Shown here one piece after another: positions 36,811 to 45,848 of a DNA stretch of 64,000 nt; the stretch's first letter is position 1; the number at the start of each line of letters is the position of its first letter. Below the pieces are notes generated by a model. It was not told where the DNA came from. It did not search any database and saw only the letters and a program-made list of their open reading frames with translations. The translations under genes were made by a program, and so were the position numbers. The DNA lies in contig DLHJ01000014.1 of the NCBI GenBank assembly GCA_002483145.1, positions 434,001 through 498,000 of the forward strand, written 5' to 3'. This DNA comes from Cellvibrio sp. UBA7671. Lineage in GTDB: Bacteria > Pseudomonadota > Gammaproteobacteria > Pseudomonadales > Cellvibrionaceae.

Positions 36811-38809
36811 TGACTAATTTTCCCACTGGAACTTCTACTGCGGGTGATTCCTGCTTAATCGCTTTGCGATAACGTTTATCAGCAACGGCAAGCACAGCAC
36901 CGAAGCCCATCATTAATGCACCCAACCAAATCCAACGCACAAAGGGCTTGAGATGTACGCGCATTGCCCATGCAGTTTCGGTTAAAGGTTCACCCATAGC
37001 GACGTAAAGATCGCGAAACAAACTTACATCCAATGCCACCTCTGTCATAGTGCTGCCACTGGCGAGATAGCGGCGTTTTTGCGGTTTCATTTCACGCAAA
37101 AATTTGCCGTCTTTCATTACAGTGATCAGCGCTTCTTCTGCGGTGTAATTGGGGCCGTCAATATGGGTAAGTTTGTTGAGGATAAAATCATATTCAACAA
37201 CAGTGACTTTTTGCCCTACTTCCATACGAATATCGCGCTGCTCAGTGTAGATACTCGTCAACCCAACACCTACAGTGGTCGCCGCGATACCAGCATGTGC
37301 AACTACCATGGCAAAGTAACTTAAACTCAGTTTTTTAAGGCCAGCAAAAAACGAATCACTGTTGCGCAAGCGATAAAACAAGTCCGCAAGCAATGCGGTA
37401 ACTATCCAACTTGCGATAAAGACAGTCAACGCGGCGAGGATTTCATATTTGTCGCGATAGATGAGCGGGAATACCAAACCAATCACCAGGCTAATTGCCC
37501 AGGGCTTCCACAAGAGGTTTACCAATTGCAAACCTGTTGTACGCTTCCAATTGGAGAGCGGACCAAATGCCATTAACAAGCAGAGCAACCCCATCAGAGG
37601 CAAAAAGAACAAATTAAAGTAAGGTGGGCCTACGGAAATTTTACCAAGGCTAAGCGCATCAGCAACCAGTGGATAAAGCGTACCCAGCAACACCATAATC
37701 ATAATAATGGTGAGCAAAATATTGTTGGCCAGCAAAAACGTCTCACGCGATAACAAATTAAAACCGGCGGAGCCTTTTACGACAGGAGCGCGCAATGCAA
37801 AAAGTGTTAGCGAACCACCCACCACCACCAGGAAGAAACCGAGAATAAATACGCCGCGCTCTGGATCATTAGCAAAAGCGTGAACAGAGGTAAGCACACC
37901 GGAGCGAACTAAAAATGTTCCCAGCAAACTTAACGAAAACGTAAAGATGGCGAGCAGAATTGTCCAGCTTTTAAATAAGCTGCGCTTTTCTGTCACTGCA
38001 AGCGAGTGAATTAATGCAGTGCCAATCAACCAAGGCAAGAAAGACGCGTTTTCTACCGGATCCCAAAACCACCACCCACCCCAACCCAATTCGTAATACG
38101 CCCACCAGCTTCCCAGTGCGATACCAACGGATAAAAAGCCCCAGGCCATGGTTGCCCAAGGACGTGACCAACGTGCCCAGGCACTGTCTAAACGACCGGT
38201 TAATAACGCGGCAATTGCAAATGCAAACACCACACTAAATCCAACATAGCCCATATACAACACAGGGGGATGAATGATCAGACCAATGTCTTGTAAGAGT
38301 GGATTTAAATCGCTGCCATCTTGCGGCGGAATAGGAAGAATGCGATCAAAGGGATTAGAGGTAAATAAAATAAACGATAGGAATCCAACTGCAACAAAAC
38401 CCATCACTGCTAACACGCGCGCCTGCATATCCAGCGGCAGTGAGCGGCTAAATATGGCAACCGCAAACGTCCAACCGGCGAGCATTAAAATCCAAAGTAG
38501 TAATGAGCCTTCATGTCCGCCCCAGACCGCACTGATTTTGTAATAGTAAGGCAGCAGCGAATTGGAATTAGAGGCAACATATTTGACGGAAAAGTCATCG
38601 TGTAAAAATGAATAAACCAGACAACAAAACGCAAAGGAGACAAAGATAAAAAAACCAGTCGCTAGTGAACGGCCGGATTGCATCAACACATTGCTACCGT
38701 AATGCGCACCCACTAACGGCAATACAAATAGTGCTGCACTTAAGCACAAGGACAATATCAGGGCGAATTGCCCCATCTCCGGTGCTAGCTGAACGAAATC
38801 AAGCGCCAT
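36803..38809 (-). CDS. ccmF: cytochrome c haem lyase subunit CcmF
   Basis: A large polytopic inner-membrane protein of 668 residues that receives haem from CcmE and ligates it to apocytochrome c. The tryptophan-rich WWD haem-handling domain reads GWGGWWFWDPVENASFLPWL near residues 235-254, and an earlier conserved WGGHEGSLLLW is near 94. Many transmembrane helices are evident, with a large periplasmic loop near 510-610 before the final helix. It overlaps ccmE (11 bases) and ccmG (8 bases). Length and motifs are standard. Confidence 0.96.
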   Translation of the reverse strand: MALDFVQLAPEMGQFALILSLCLSAALFVLPLVGAHYGSNVLMQSGRSLATGFFIFVSFAFCCLVYSFLHDDFSVKYVASNSNSLLPYYYKISAVWGGHEGSLLLWILMLAGWTFAVAIFSRSLPLDMQARVLAVMGFVAVGFLSFILFTSNPFDRILPIPPQDGSDLNPLLQDIGLIIHPPVLYMGYVGFSVVFAFAIAALLTGRLDSAWARWSRPWATMAWGFLSVGIALGSWWAYYELGWGGWWFWDPVENASFLPWLIGTALIHSLAVTEKRSLFKSWTILLAIFTFSLSLLGTFLVRSGVLTSVHAFANDPERGVFILGFFLVVVGGSLTLFALRAPVVKGSAGFNLLSRETFLLANNILLTIIMIMVLLGTLYPLVADALSLGKISVGPPYFNLFFLPLMGLLCLLMAFGPLSNWKRTTGLQLVNLLWKPWAISLVIGLVFPLIYRDKYEILAALTVFIASWIVTALLADLFYRLRNSDSFFAGLKKLSLSYFAMVVAHAGIAATTVGVGLTSIYTEQRDIRMEVGQKVTVVEYDFILNKLTHIDGPNYTAEEALITVMKDGKFLREMKPQKRRYLASGSTMTEVALDVSLFRDLYVAMGEPLTETAWAMRVHLKPFVRWIWLGALMMGFGAVLAVADKRYRKAIKQESPAVEVPVGKLVNE

Positions 38810-39263
38810 ACTTCAAGCCCTCGCAGGTTTTTTGATGTTCGCCTTTATCTTTCATTGCTTCAGCAACTTCAGGAGGCGTGTAATTTTCATCGTGTTTGGC
38901 GAGGACTTCACTGGCATTTATCTCGCCCGACTCAGTCACTATGCCGTTGATCACCGCGGCCTCTCCTTCAGCGAATAAATCCGGCAATATTCCATTGAAG
39001 TTAACTTTTACATCTGAAATACCGTCGGTAATTAAGAAGCGAATTTCCAGTGAATCGCTGGCGCGCTGTACGCTGCCCGGTTTCACACAGCCCCCCGCGC
39101 GGATACGGGTATTGTGCGGCACATCGCCCGCTGCAATTTTACTGGGTGGATAAAATAAATTGATATTTTCACGCAAGGCGTAGGCCATTAGGCCTACAGC
39201 GACGCTGGAGAAAACCACAATAAAAATAACGATCATCAAACGTTGTTTGCGAAGCGGGTGCAT
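38799..39263 (-). CDS. ccmE: haem chaperone CcmE
   Basis: Periplasmic haem chaperone anchored by an N-terminal helix (MIVIFIVVFSSVAVGLMAYA). The covalent haem-binding histidine is visible in VLAKHDENYTPPEVAEAM near residue 127 (HxxxY), preceded by the OB-fold core (RIRAGGCVKPGSV). 154 residues is normal. It receives haem from CcmC and hands it to CcmF. It overlaps ccmF and lies 37 bases after ccmD. Confidence 0.95.
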   Translation of the reverse strand: MHPLRKQRLMIVIFIVVFSSVAVGLMAYALRENINLFYPPSKIAAGDVPHNTRIRAGGCVKPGSVQRASDSLEIRFLITDGISDVKVNFNGILPDLFAEGEAAVINGIVTESGEINASEVLAKHDENYTPPEVAEAMKDKGEHQKTCEGLKYGA

Positions 39264-39300
39264 AGGTGTCGCGCTCTATTCAGCTAATACGGAAAGTTAT

Positions 39301-39507
39301 TTATTCAGTCAATTCACTGGCGGAATTATTCGCTTGTGCCAACTTTTGTTGTTTTATCTGTTGCTTTACAAATGCCTTTTTTTGCAATAGCGGGCTGACC
39401 AATAAAAAAATCAGCACAGCGAAGGTGATTGCATAAGACGCCCACACGTACGGGCCGTGGCCGTTCATGGCGATAAAATCAGCAATTGATTCAAACTGGA
39501 ATTTCAT
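39301..39507 (-). CDS. ccmD: haem exporter protein CcmD
   Basis: A small (68 residues) single-helix membrane protein: the amphipathic N-terminus SIADFIAMNGHGPYVWASYA leads into a transmembrane helix (ITFAVLIFLLVSPLL), then a charged tail. It stabilises the CcmABC-CcmE complex for haem release. The ATG at 39507 follows the ccmC stop by two bases, with GAGGG upstream; a GTG two codons earlier is less likely. The YVW-SY pattern is typical of the family. Confidence 0.9.
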   Translation of the reverse strand: MKFQFESIADFIAMNGHGPYVWASYAITFAVLIFLLVSPLLQKKAFVKQQIKQQKLAQANNSASELTE

Positions 39508-39509
39508 TA

Positions 39510-40262
39510 TCACGCCCTCTTATTTGTCGTGCTAATTAAATCATTGACCCACTGGGTGCGATTTTCACGGCGCAGGATTTCAACACGCGTATTGAGTAAC
39601 AACACCAGGGCATAAAATACGTAAAAACCAATCACCATAGTTAACAGCGGATACAGCATCGACGGATCAATACTGGATTTGCTAGTGAATTTAATCGTTG
39701 CAGGTTGATGGAGCGTGTTCCACCAATCGACTGACTTGTAAATGATCGGGATATTCACCATGCCGACCAACGCCAAGACGGCACTGGCTTTATCGGCGGT
39801 ATCGCGGTGTTGAAAGGCCTGCTGCAGGGCGATCATGCCGAGATAGAGGAAAAACAAAATCAACATAGAAGTAATACGTGCATCCCATTCCCACCAGGTT
39901 CCCCAAGTAGGTTTACCCCAGATGGAGCCGGTAACCAGGGATACAAACGTCAGCAAGGCCCCAATCGGAGCAGCAGATTTCATCACCATAAACGGCAACT
40001 TCATTTTCCAGATAAGGCCAACTGCACCGGAAATCGCCATGATGTAATAACCCGCCAAGGCTAAAAATGCGGCGGGAACATGAATATAAATAATGCGGTA
40101 ACTATTGCCCTGCTTAAAATCGGCCGGTGCAAATGCCAGCCCCCAAACGGCAGCAGTCACAATAAGTGCGATGCTGAGTGTGGCTAACCACGGCAGCCAG
40201 GGAGTTGTTTTTTCGTAAAACCAACGGGGAGAACCTAACCGGTGAAACCATTGCCATGCCAT
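39510..40262 (-). CDS. ccmC: haem exporter permease CcmC
   Basis: A six-helix inner-membrane protein of 250 residues that loads haem onto CcmE. The WWD motif WGKPTWGTWWEWDARIT is near residues 121-137, flanked by the expected histidine-bearing loops (YIIYIHVPAAFLALAGYY and WWNTLHQPATIKFTS). It lies 48 bases downstream of ccmB. Length and motifs are typical. Confidence 0.95.
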   Translation of the reverse strand: MAWQWFHRLGSPRWFYEKTTPWLPWLATLSIALIVTAAVWGLAFAPADFKQGNSYRIIYIHVPAAFLALAGYYIMAISGAVGLIWKMKLPFMVMKSAAPIGALLTFVSLVTGSIWGKPTWGTWWEWDARITSMLILFFLYLGMIALQQAFQHRDTADKASAVLALVGMVNIPIIYKSVDWWNTLHQPATIKFTSKSSIDPSMLYPLLTMVIGFYVFYALVLLLNTRVEILRRENRTQWVNDLISTTNKRA

Positions 40263-40310
40263 AGTTGTGAGACCTTGTCGCTGAAGCTGTTAGCTGATCG
40301 TTATTATTAG

Positions 40311-41018
40311 TTAACCATTTGTACTGATACGCAAAGCGCCCAGTGCTGCGATTGGAGCAAGCACTATCGCCAATGCGAGAAATGCACCCAACACTGCGAG
40401 TTGCATGCCAATTGCACCGCCCTGCACAGCAGTCTGTACTGCGCTCGCACCAAAAATCAATACGGGAATATACAGGGGCATCACAATCAGGGACAACAAC
40501 AAACCACCCTTGCGCAGTGAAACTGTTAAGGCTGCACCCACCGCGCCGATCAAGCTCATGGATGCGGTACCCAATGCCAAGGATGCCAACAGTGGCAGAT
40601 AACCTTCGATTGGCAAACTCAACATTAAACCCAACACTGGTGCCAATAGGGTTACAGGCAACCCTGATACCAACCAATGCACCAACACTTTTGCCATCAC
40701 CGTAAAGTACAGTGACTGTGGGCTAATCAACATCTGCTCCAGGGAGCCATCGTCGTAATCGCTGCGAAATAACCCATCGAGCGACAAGAGCGTGGCCAGG
40801 AGCGCCATCACCCAGACAATTCCCGGTGCGAGCAGCGCCAATACCGTTTTTTCCGGGCTGACCCCCAACGGAATCAGGGTTACTGCAATCAGGAAAAATA
40901 CCAGCGGATTGGTCAGCTCCGCTTTATGTCGCGCAGCAATCAATAAGTCGCGACGAAAGCTGGCGATAAATCCACCCAATAGACTCGCCGCTGGGGAATT
41001 ATCACGCATGATATGCAT
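40311..41018 (-). CDS. ccmB: haem ABC exporter permease CcmB
   Basis: A 235-residue permease with six hydrophobic segments that pairs with the CcmA ATPase. Family features: RRDLLIAARHKAELTNPLVFFL at the start and the loop LFRSDYDDGSLEQMLISP near residues 85-102. The start overlaps the ccmA 3' end by 17 bases; an ATG three codons downstream (41009) is also possible. A long overlapping frame at 40114-40677 is a shadow. Confidence 0.94.
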   Translation of the reverse strand: MHIMRDNSPAASLLGGFIASFRRDLLIAARHKAELTNPLVFFLIAVTLIPLGVSPEKTVLALLAPGIVWVMALLATLLSLDGLFRSDYDDGSLEQMLISPQSLYFTVMAKVLVHWLVSGLPVTLLAPVLGLMLSLPIEGYLPLLASLALGTASMSLIGAVGAALTVSLRKGGLLLSLIVMPLYIPVLIFGASAVQTAVQGGAIGMQLAVLGAFLALAIVLAPIAALGALRISTNG

Positions 41019-41706
41019 CCCCGTCGCTCAGACTACCAAGTCCAATTTTAGTTTTATCGCGTGCGGATTGATAATCCTGCAGATTCACCATACGCAGCTG
41101 AGGCAGACTTAAATCCTGATGGGAGGTAAGGATCACCACCCCACCCTTGGCTGACTGTTGGGCGATAAGCGCCTCCAACTGGCTGACGCCCAATTTGTCG
41201 ATAGCGGTAAAAGGCTCATCGAGAATCCAGATACGCGCACAACTTAAATGCAACCTGGCCAAGGCAACCCGGCGCAGCTGCCCTGCCGATAGCTGGTAGC
41301 AGGGCGTATCCTCATAACCATAAAGACCGACCGCTGCCAAAGCATCACCTATAGAAATAGCAGCGCCACTTTGGGCTTTATACCACTCCAGGTTTTCAGC
41401 AGGTGTTAAAGCCTTTTTTATACCCGGTAAATGACCCAGATAAAGACTATCGCCAGCAAACTCCCAAGCTGCTTCCGGCAGGGCCTGTCCAGCGTAGCGA
41501 ATCTGGCCATGAAAATCCGTGCTAATGCCCGCAAGGGCACGCAATAAAGTAGTTTTCCCCGCGCCGTTGGGGCCGCCGATTTGCACCACATCACCGGGAA
41601 ATAGTTGCACATCCAACCCAGAAAATAGCAATCGCTCATCCCGCTCACAGCCAAGATTACGCAGTTCAAGCAGCGGAATTGCCGCCTCAGTTACCGATTC
41701 GGTCAT
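41002..41706 (-). CDS. ccmA: haem ABC exporter ATPase CcmA
   Basis: ATPase that drives release of holo-CcmE from CcmC. 234 residues with Walker A GPNGAGKTT near 40, signature LSAGQLRRVALARL near 141, Walker B IWILDEPFTAID near 161 and the switch histidine in ILTSHQD. It is the first gene of the ccmABCDEFG block and divergent from the FliK-like gene. A minus-strand TATAAT at 41808-41813, 102 bases upstream, may be the -10 of the operon; no convincing -35 goes with it. Confidence 0.95.
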   Translation of the reverse strand: MTESVTEAAIPLLELRNLGCERDERLLFSGLDVQLFPGDVVQIGGPNGAGKTTLLRALAGISTDFHGQIRYAGQALPEAAWEFAGDSLYLGHLPGIKKALTPAENLEWYKAQSGAAISIGDALAAVGLYGYEDTPCYQLSAGQLRRVALARLHLSCARIWILDEPFTAIDKLGVSQLEALIAQQSAKGGVVILTSHQDLSLPQLRMVNLQDYQSARDKTKIGLGSLSDGDAYHA

Positions 41707-41883
41707 GCTTATTATTTGCCTTGGCGTGTATGGTAGCTACAGGAAACGTCTTATGAGCCGCTATACTCTGCAAATCGACCCAGCAAAACGGCTTTTCGAG
41801 GCCGTCGATTATAGCGATCTGCGCATCGGCATAGCACCCCAATTTACGTTTTTGATCACATTAATATCTATTCGAGATAAGCC

Positions 41884-43734
41884 ATGGAGCTGAGTTCCAT
41901 CACCGACAAGCTGGTACAAAACGTCCAGCGCGCGCAGATCGAACAAATAATGTCGATTACCAAAGTGCTCGGCTTAAAAGTAGGCAGCCAATTCCTGGCA
42001 GATGTCCAAAAAGTAACCCAGGCAACACCGGAAGAGCGCGCTCAACTGGTTAAATCCATTGAAGCCAATCTAGCGCAACTCAATAAAAATTCCGCCGCAC
42101 CTGCAATCAAGGCATTGATCAGGGAATTAGAGACACATAAAAATATTGCGCAAACTCCAGGCGTTAAACTTGTCACTCTCACGGTGAATACCCTAGCAAC
42201 TGTGATCCCAAGTGTTCCAGCTACAACAACTCCGCCGGCACCTGTAGCGGCAACACTGCTCACTTACACCAACCAACCTCTGCAAATCGGCCAAACGTTA
42301 TTGATGCAATTAAGTGAAGGGCAAAGACTGCAATTGTTGCAACCTTTGACTAAAGCAGAAATTGCTACTTTCAATGCACTTTTGCAAATCGGAAACTTGC
42401 CAACTACAACAACGCCCAACACCACACAAGCCAACACAAATCCAGTAAATACAAATAACCTTAACCATTCACAATTAGCTACTAGCACCCTATTGAATGA
42501 TGGTGTCATCACCAAAGAAAATGTCTCTGCAGTGCTTGAGCAAAACAAACTTGCAGCAACCAAAACAACTGAAGTAATTGGAGAAACCCTGCGCCGCTTG
42601 TTGCCACAAAAAGATAAAGGGCAAGATTTACTAGCGAGCCTGCCAAAAATCACCCAATTCATTCAACAGCTACCACTTGCAGAGCGAAAAGAGTGGCTCT
42701 CCAGCCAAGTGCAGCAATCACTTAAAACCCTGGCTAACCATATTCGTTTATCAGATCAGCTCACTAATCCCAAATTAGTGGAGATGACGTTAAAAAATAA
42801 CGGCCAGAGTTTCGAACACAAATTAGCGCAATTCGTTACTGGCAAACAAAGTAGTGAGGCAGTATCAACATTCTCTACTGGCGCCCTATTAGCGCAAAAA
42901 AATTCGCCACCCACATCGACCACTCCAGTTAATCCGGCATCCACTGTGAACTCTGCCTTATTAACAACCCATATGTCACCCGGCGCCAACAATAAAACCA
43001 CAATATCCGCGCAAAACCCGGTTGAAAAAATAGCAACCCAGGATTTAAAAGGCGCGCTGCTAGGATTATTACATCAGTTGGATACCGAACTGGAAACCAC
43101 AAAACCTACATTACCCGGATCCCCCCTGGCGACAGAAATAAACAAAAATGTATTGGCAATCGCCCTGCCGCAATTTTTAGGGATGCTCACCCACAAACAA
43201 CAAGGTGAGCTAAGCCAAAAACAATTGCGCACGCAATTGGTCATGCTGATGCATCAATACACCTTGGGCAGCATCGCAAAAATCCAACTGCAACAAGTTC
43301 ACACACTGAATCACCAATTAGGCCAGGCTGATCAAGCACAGCCAACACAATCATGGCAATTTGAAATTCCAGTGCGCCAAGGGCAAGACGTGCACCCATT
43401 GCACATCCAAATTGAACAGCAGTGGGTTGAAGAGCAAAATGAAAATGCGGAAAAAAACAGTGCGCGGGTACGCCAGTGGAATGTCATGCTCAGTTTTGAT
43501 TTGCCCTTAATCGGCCAGTTCTATGCACAGCTCACATTACTCGGTGATAACCTTTCAGCAAAATTTTGGGCAGAAAATGAAAACACATTACAAGAAGCAA
43601 AAAATAAAATTGACGGGTTAAAAACACAATTAGAGCGCGAAGGTATTCAGGTTGCACAAATGCAATGTGTACCTGGCCTGCCGCCCAAACCCAAAATGTC
43701 ATTTAGCTATTCGCTGGTGGATGTAAAAACCTGA
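41884..43734 (+). CDS. FliK-like hook-length control family protein
   Basis: A 616-residue protein. Its last 130 residues form a Flg_hook-type domain (SWQFEIPVRQGQDVHPLHIQ ... RQWNVMLSFDLPLIGQFYAQL ... FWAENENTLQEAKNKIDGLK). Residues 1-480 are low-complexity, rich in Thr, Asn, Gln, Pro and Leu, as in molecular-ruler proteins. In flagellar and type III systems FliK measures length and switches FlhB specificity. No other flagellar genes are here. The ccmA / FliK-like / FlhB-tail order is shared with pseudomonads, so this is the conserved orphan copy rather than necessarily the main FliK. The next gene follows after 11 bases. Confidence 0.82.
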   Translation: MELSSITDKLVQNVQRAQIEQIMSITKVLGLKVGSQFLADVQKVTQATPEERAQLVKSIEANLAQLNKNSAAPAIKALIRELETHKNIAQTPGVKLVTLTVNTLATVIPSVPATTTPPAPVAATLLTYTNQPLQIGQTLLMQLSEGQRLQLLQPLTKAEIATFNALLQIGNLPTTTTPNTTQANTNPVNTNNLNHSQLATSTLLNDGVITKENVSAVLEQNKLAATKTTEVIGETLRRLLPQKDKGQDLLASLPKITQFIQQLPLAERKEWLSSQVQQSLKTLANHIRLSDQLTNPKLVEMTLKNNGQSFEHKLAQFVTGKQSSEAVSTFSTGALLAQKNSPPTSTTPVNPASTVNSALLTTHMSPGANNKTTISAQNPVEKIATQDLKGALLGLLHQLDTELETTKPTLPGSPLATEINKNVLAIALPQFLGMLTHKQQGELSQKQLRTQLVMLMHQYTLGSIAKIQLQQVHTLNHQLGQADQAQPTQSWQFEIPVRQGQDVHPLHIQIEQQWVEEQNENAEKNSARVRQWNVMLSFDLPLIGQFYAQLTLLGDNLSAKFWAENENTLQEAKNKIDGLKTQLEREGIQVAQMQCVPGLPPKPKMSFSYSLVDVKT

Positions 43735-43745
43735 GGTAATGCATT

Positions 43746-44039
43746 ATGGCTTCACAATATTCAACAGCAGAACTGCAAAAAGCCGTCGCACTTTATTACG
43801 ATGGAAAAAATGCACCCCATGTCAGTGCCAAAGGTACCGGCGAAGTGGCGGAACAGATTATCGCCATCGCACAGGAACATGGCGTTCCCTTGTGCGACAA
43901 CTCCGCACTTGTTGATTTGTTGGTAACACTGGAATTAGGCGATGAAATCCCCGAAGCACTGTATATCGCCGTTGCCTACATTATTGCATTTGCCTACCAA
44001 CTTGAAGGCAAAATCCCCGATGCCTGGCAAAACCACTAA
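43746..44039 (+). CDS. FlhB C-terminal-domain-like protein (FhlB/EscU tail)
   Basis: A 97-residue protein that aligns by eye with the cytoplasmic tail of FlhB/EscU: AVALYYDGKNAPHVSAKGTG, then IAQEHGVPLCDNSALVDLL and GDEIPEALYIAVAYIIAFAY. It has no transmembrane part, and in place of the self-cleaving NPTH it begins SQYSTAELQKAVAL, so it corresponds to the fragment after cleavage. Such free tails (FhlB/FhlX) can partly substitute for cleaved FlhB in the specificity switch. GAGG lies 11 bases before the ATG. Pairing with the FliK-like gene supports an interacting pair. Confidence 0.85.
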   Translation: MASQYSTAELQKAVALYYDGKNAPHVSAKGTGEVAEQIIAIAQEHGVPLCDNSALVDLLVTLELGDEIPEALYIAVAYIIAFAYQLEGKIPDAWQNH

Positions 44040-44210
44040 TCCATTCATGATTAACCCCTCCGCGAGTAATCGTCCTTTCTTAGGCACACACCACACAATT
44101 TTTACAAAAAACACACAAAGCGTTCGATTTCCACCCTTCCCAAGCCACCGCTATGATGCGATTATGACGTCACTTTTTTGACATCCCCATACCCATTGCG
44201 CCGCACACTA

Positions 44211-45011
44211 ATGAATCACTTTATCACTAGCGAACAACTCAAAACACAACTGGGCAAGGTTGTGATCTTCGATTGCCGTTTTAACTTGATGAATAAAACC
44301 CTCGGCAGAGAACAATATCGCGCAGGGCATATTCCGGGCGCCTATTTTCTGGACTTGGAAAAAGATCTCTCCAGTGAAACCGGTACCCACGGCGGCCGCC
44401 ACCCCTTACCCGATACAGAAGCGCTCAGTAAAAAATTGCGCTCTGCCGGCGTCAACCAACATTCCCTGATTGTGGTTTACGATGATTCACGTATGGGCTA
44501 TGCCGCTCGAGCGTGGTGGCTGTTACGCTATTTCGGGCATTCGGAGGTGTTGATTCTCGATGGTGGTTTCACAGGTTGGATTAGCGCCGGTGGAGCAATA
44601 GATAGACGCGAACCCACTATCAAAAATGGTAATTTTAAAGCGAGCCTGCAAGCAGACTGGATTGTAAACCGCGACGATATTTTACAAGCAGACCCAAGCT
44701 TCACGCTGATCGACTCGCGCGAAACCAAACGCTACCTCGGTGAGGAAGAGCCTATAGATCCGGTGGCAGGGCACATTCCCGGTGCGCTAAATTATTTTTG
44801 GCAGGATGCTACGACTGAGCAGGGTTTTATCCAATCGGATGAAGTGCAACGCGAGCGTTGGGCGAGTTTACCCTCGCGCGAAAATCTGGTGGTGTACTGC
44901 GGTTCGGGGGTGACAGCTTGTGTGAATCTGCTATCACTGGAGTTAAGTGGAGTAAAAGCAAAACTCTATCCGGGAAGCTGGAGCGACTGGTGCTCCTACT
45001 TACCCAAATAG
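44211..45011 (+). CDS. tandem-rhodanese sulfurtransferase (thiosulfate/3-mercaptopyruvate type)
   Basis: 266 residues with two rhodanese domains. The N-terminal inactive repeat begins VVIFDCRFNLMNK and includes AGHIPGAYFLDLEKDLS; the catalytic C-terminal repeat has LIDSRETKRYLG and the active-site loop YCGSGVTACVN with the persulfide cysteine near 230. The CGSGVTA loop fits the SseA/mercaptopyruvate group. The frame is open to a TTG at 44178, but the ATG at 44211 matches the family; no Shine-Dalgarno is evident there. A strong terminator follows 30 bases after the stop. Confidence 0.92.
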   Translation: MNHFITSEQLKTQLGKVVIFDCRFNLMNKTLGREQYRAGHIPGAYFLDLEKDLSSETGTHGGRHPLPDTEALSKKLRSAGVNQHSLIVVYDDSRMGYAARAWWLLRYFGHSEVLILDGGFTGWISAGGAIDRREPTIKNGNFKASLQADWIVNRDDILQADPSFTLIDSRETKRYLGEEEPIDPVAGHIPGALNYFWQDATTEQGFIQSDEVQRERWASLPSRENLVVYCGSGVTACVNLLSLELSGVKAKLYPGSWSDWCSYLPK

Positions 45012-45040
45012 CGTTGCCCATTACCAAAACAACACGCTAT

Positions 45041-45078
45041 AAAAAAGGCGAGCAACGTTGAGATTGCTCGCCTTTTTT
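45041..45078. terminator. bidirectional terminator between rhodanese gene and photolyase operon end
   Basis: A perfect 15-base stem AAAAAAGGCGAGCAA / TTGCTCGCCTTTTTT with an eight-base loop (45056-45063), with T-runs in both directions. It ends both the plus-strand sulfurtransferase gene and the minus-strand ten-gene operon. Confidence 0.95.
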
Positions 45079-45095
45079 TATTCAGTCAATTCGAA

Positions 45096-45848
45096 CTAAT
45101 TCGTATATTCATACTCAATTCGCACATCCTGTGGGCCACCATTATCATCATCGATATTGGAGCGCCCATGAAAGCGCATAAGATATTTTCCATTTGGATC
45201 GTAGGCAAGATTAATAGGATCCGCAAAAAGCGAGATAACTTTTTGCGCTGGGGTTATGCGGAAATAGATCCACTCACTGCCGAAGTTGGTGTCATACACT
45301 GGTGACTCGGGCCCTTTTATTTTGCGCACTTCTAGCTGCAGACTGCTTAAGCGATTGGGCATTGCAAAATCAAATTTCAACCGCTTGCCGGCAACCAACT
45401 TATCCCAATTGAGTTGAATGTACGCATCAAACCCGGCATCAATTACCATGCGGGCATTATCGTATATGACTTTTTCATTTTGCGCGCTGTTCATGCCATG
45501 GGTAAGCACCAAGCGCGCACCTTGAAATTGCGCCGAAACATATTCGTTGTCCCGCGTGTCTTCATAGTTAAAACTGGGTTGATAGGGTTCGCCCTGATAC
45601 ACCAGTGTTTTTGAGGCAAAAGTGTTGCCCTCTGGCGTTACATAATCCACTCGCACCGATTGATTTTCATCAATGCCGGTATAGAGCTCGCGATAAATCA
45701 GCTGGTTATTTTCAAGATTGTAGGCACTGCCTGCAACGACATAATTGTCTTGCGCCAACGCGGTTGTAGCAGAAAATCCCACCAAAGCTGAGAGCAGGCT
45801 GCAAGCCAAAACATTACGAAGATAATCTGGTCGTTTTACGCTGGACAT
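45096..45848 (-). CDS. secreted protein of unknown family, last gene of the photolyase operon
   Basis: A 250-residue protein with a signal peptide cut near residue 32 (LVGFSATTALAQ) and a predominantly beta mature region. No recognised catalytic motif; stretches such as VRVDYVTPEGNTFASKTLVY and LKFDFAMPNRLSSLQLEV suggest a lipocalin- or carbohydrate-esterase-accessory-like fold, but this is only an impression. The start overlaps the DUF2878 gene by 35 bases, so it is translationally coupled to the operon. In related clusters, as I recall them, other envelope proteins take this place. Function is unknown. Confidence 0.72.
   Translation of the reverse strand: MSSVKRPDYLRNVLACSLLSALVGFSATTALAQDNYVVAGSAYNLENNQLIYRELYTGIDENQSVRVDYVTPEGNTFASKTLVYQGEPYQPSFNYEDTRDNEYVSAQFQGARLVLTHGMNSAQNEKVIYDNARMVIDAGFDAYIQLNWDKLVAGKRLKFDFAMPNRLSSLQLEVRKIKGPESPVYDTNFGSEWIYFRITPAQKVISLFADPINLAYDPNGKYLMRFHGRSNIDDDNGGPQDVRIEYEYTN

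Noticed and set aside
40114-40677. 187-codon frame overlapping ccmB and ccmC
   Set aside because: Both overlapped genes are well identified; this frame has the residue mix of a shadow.
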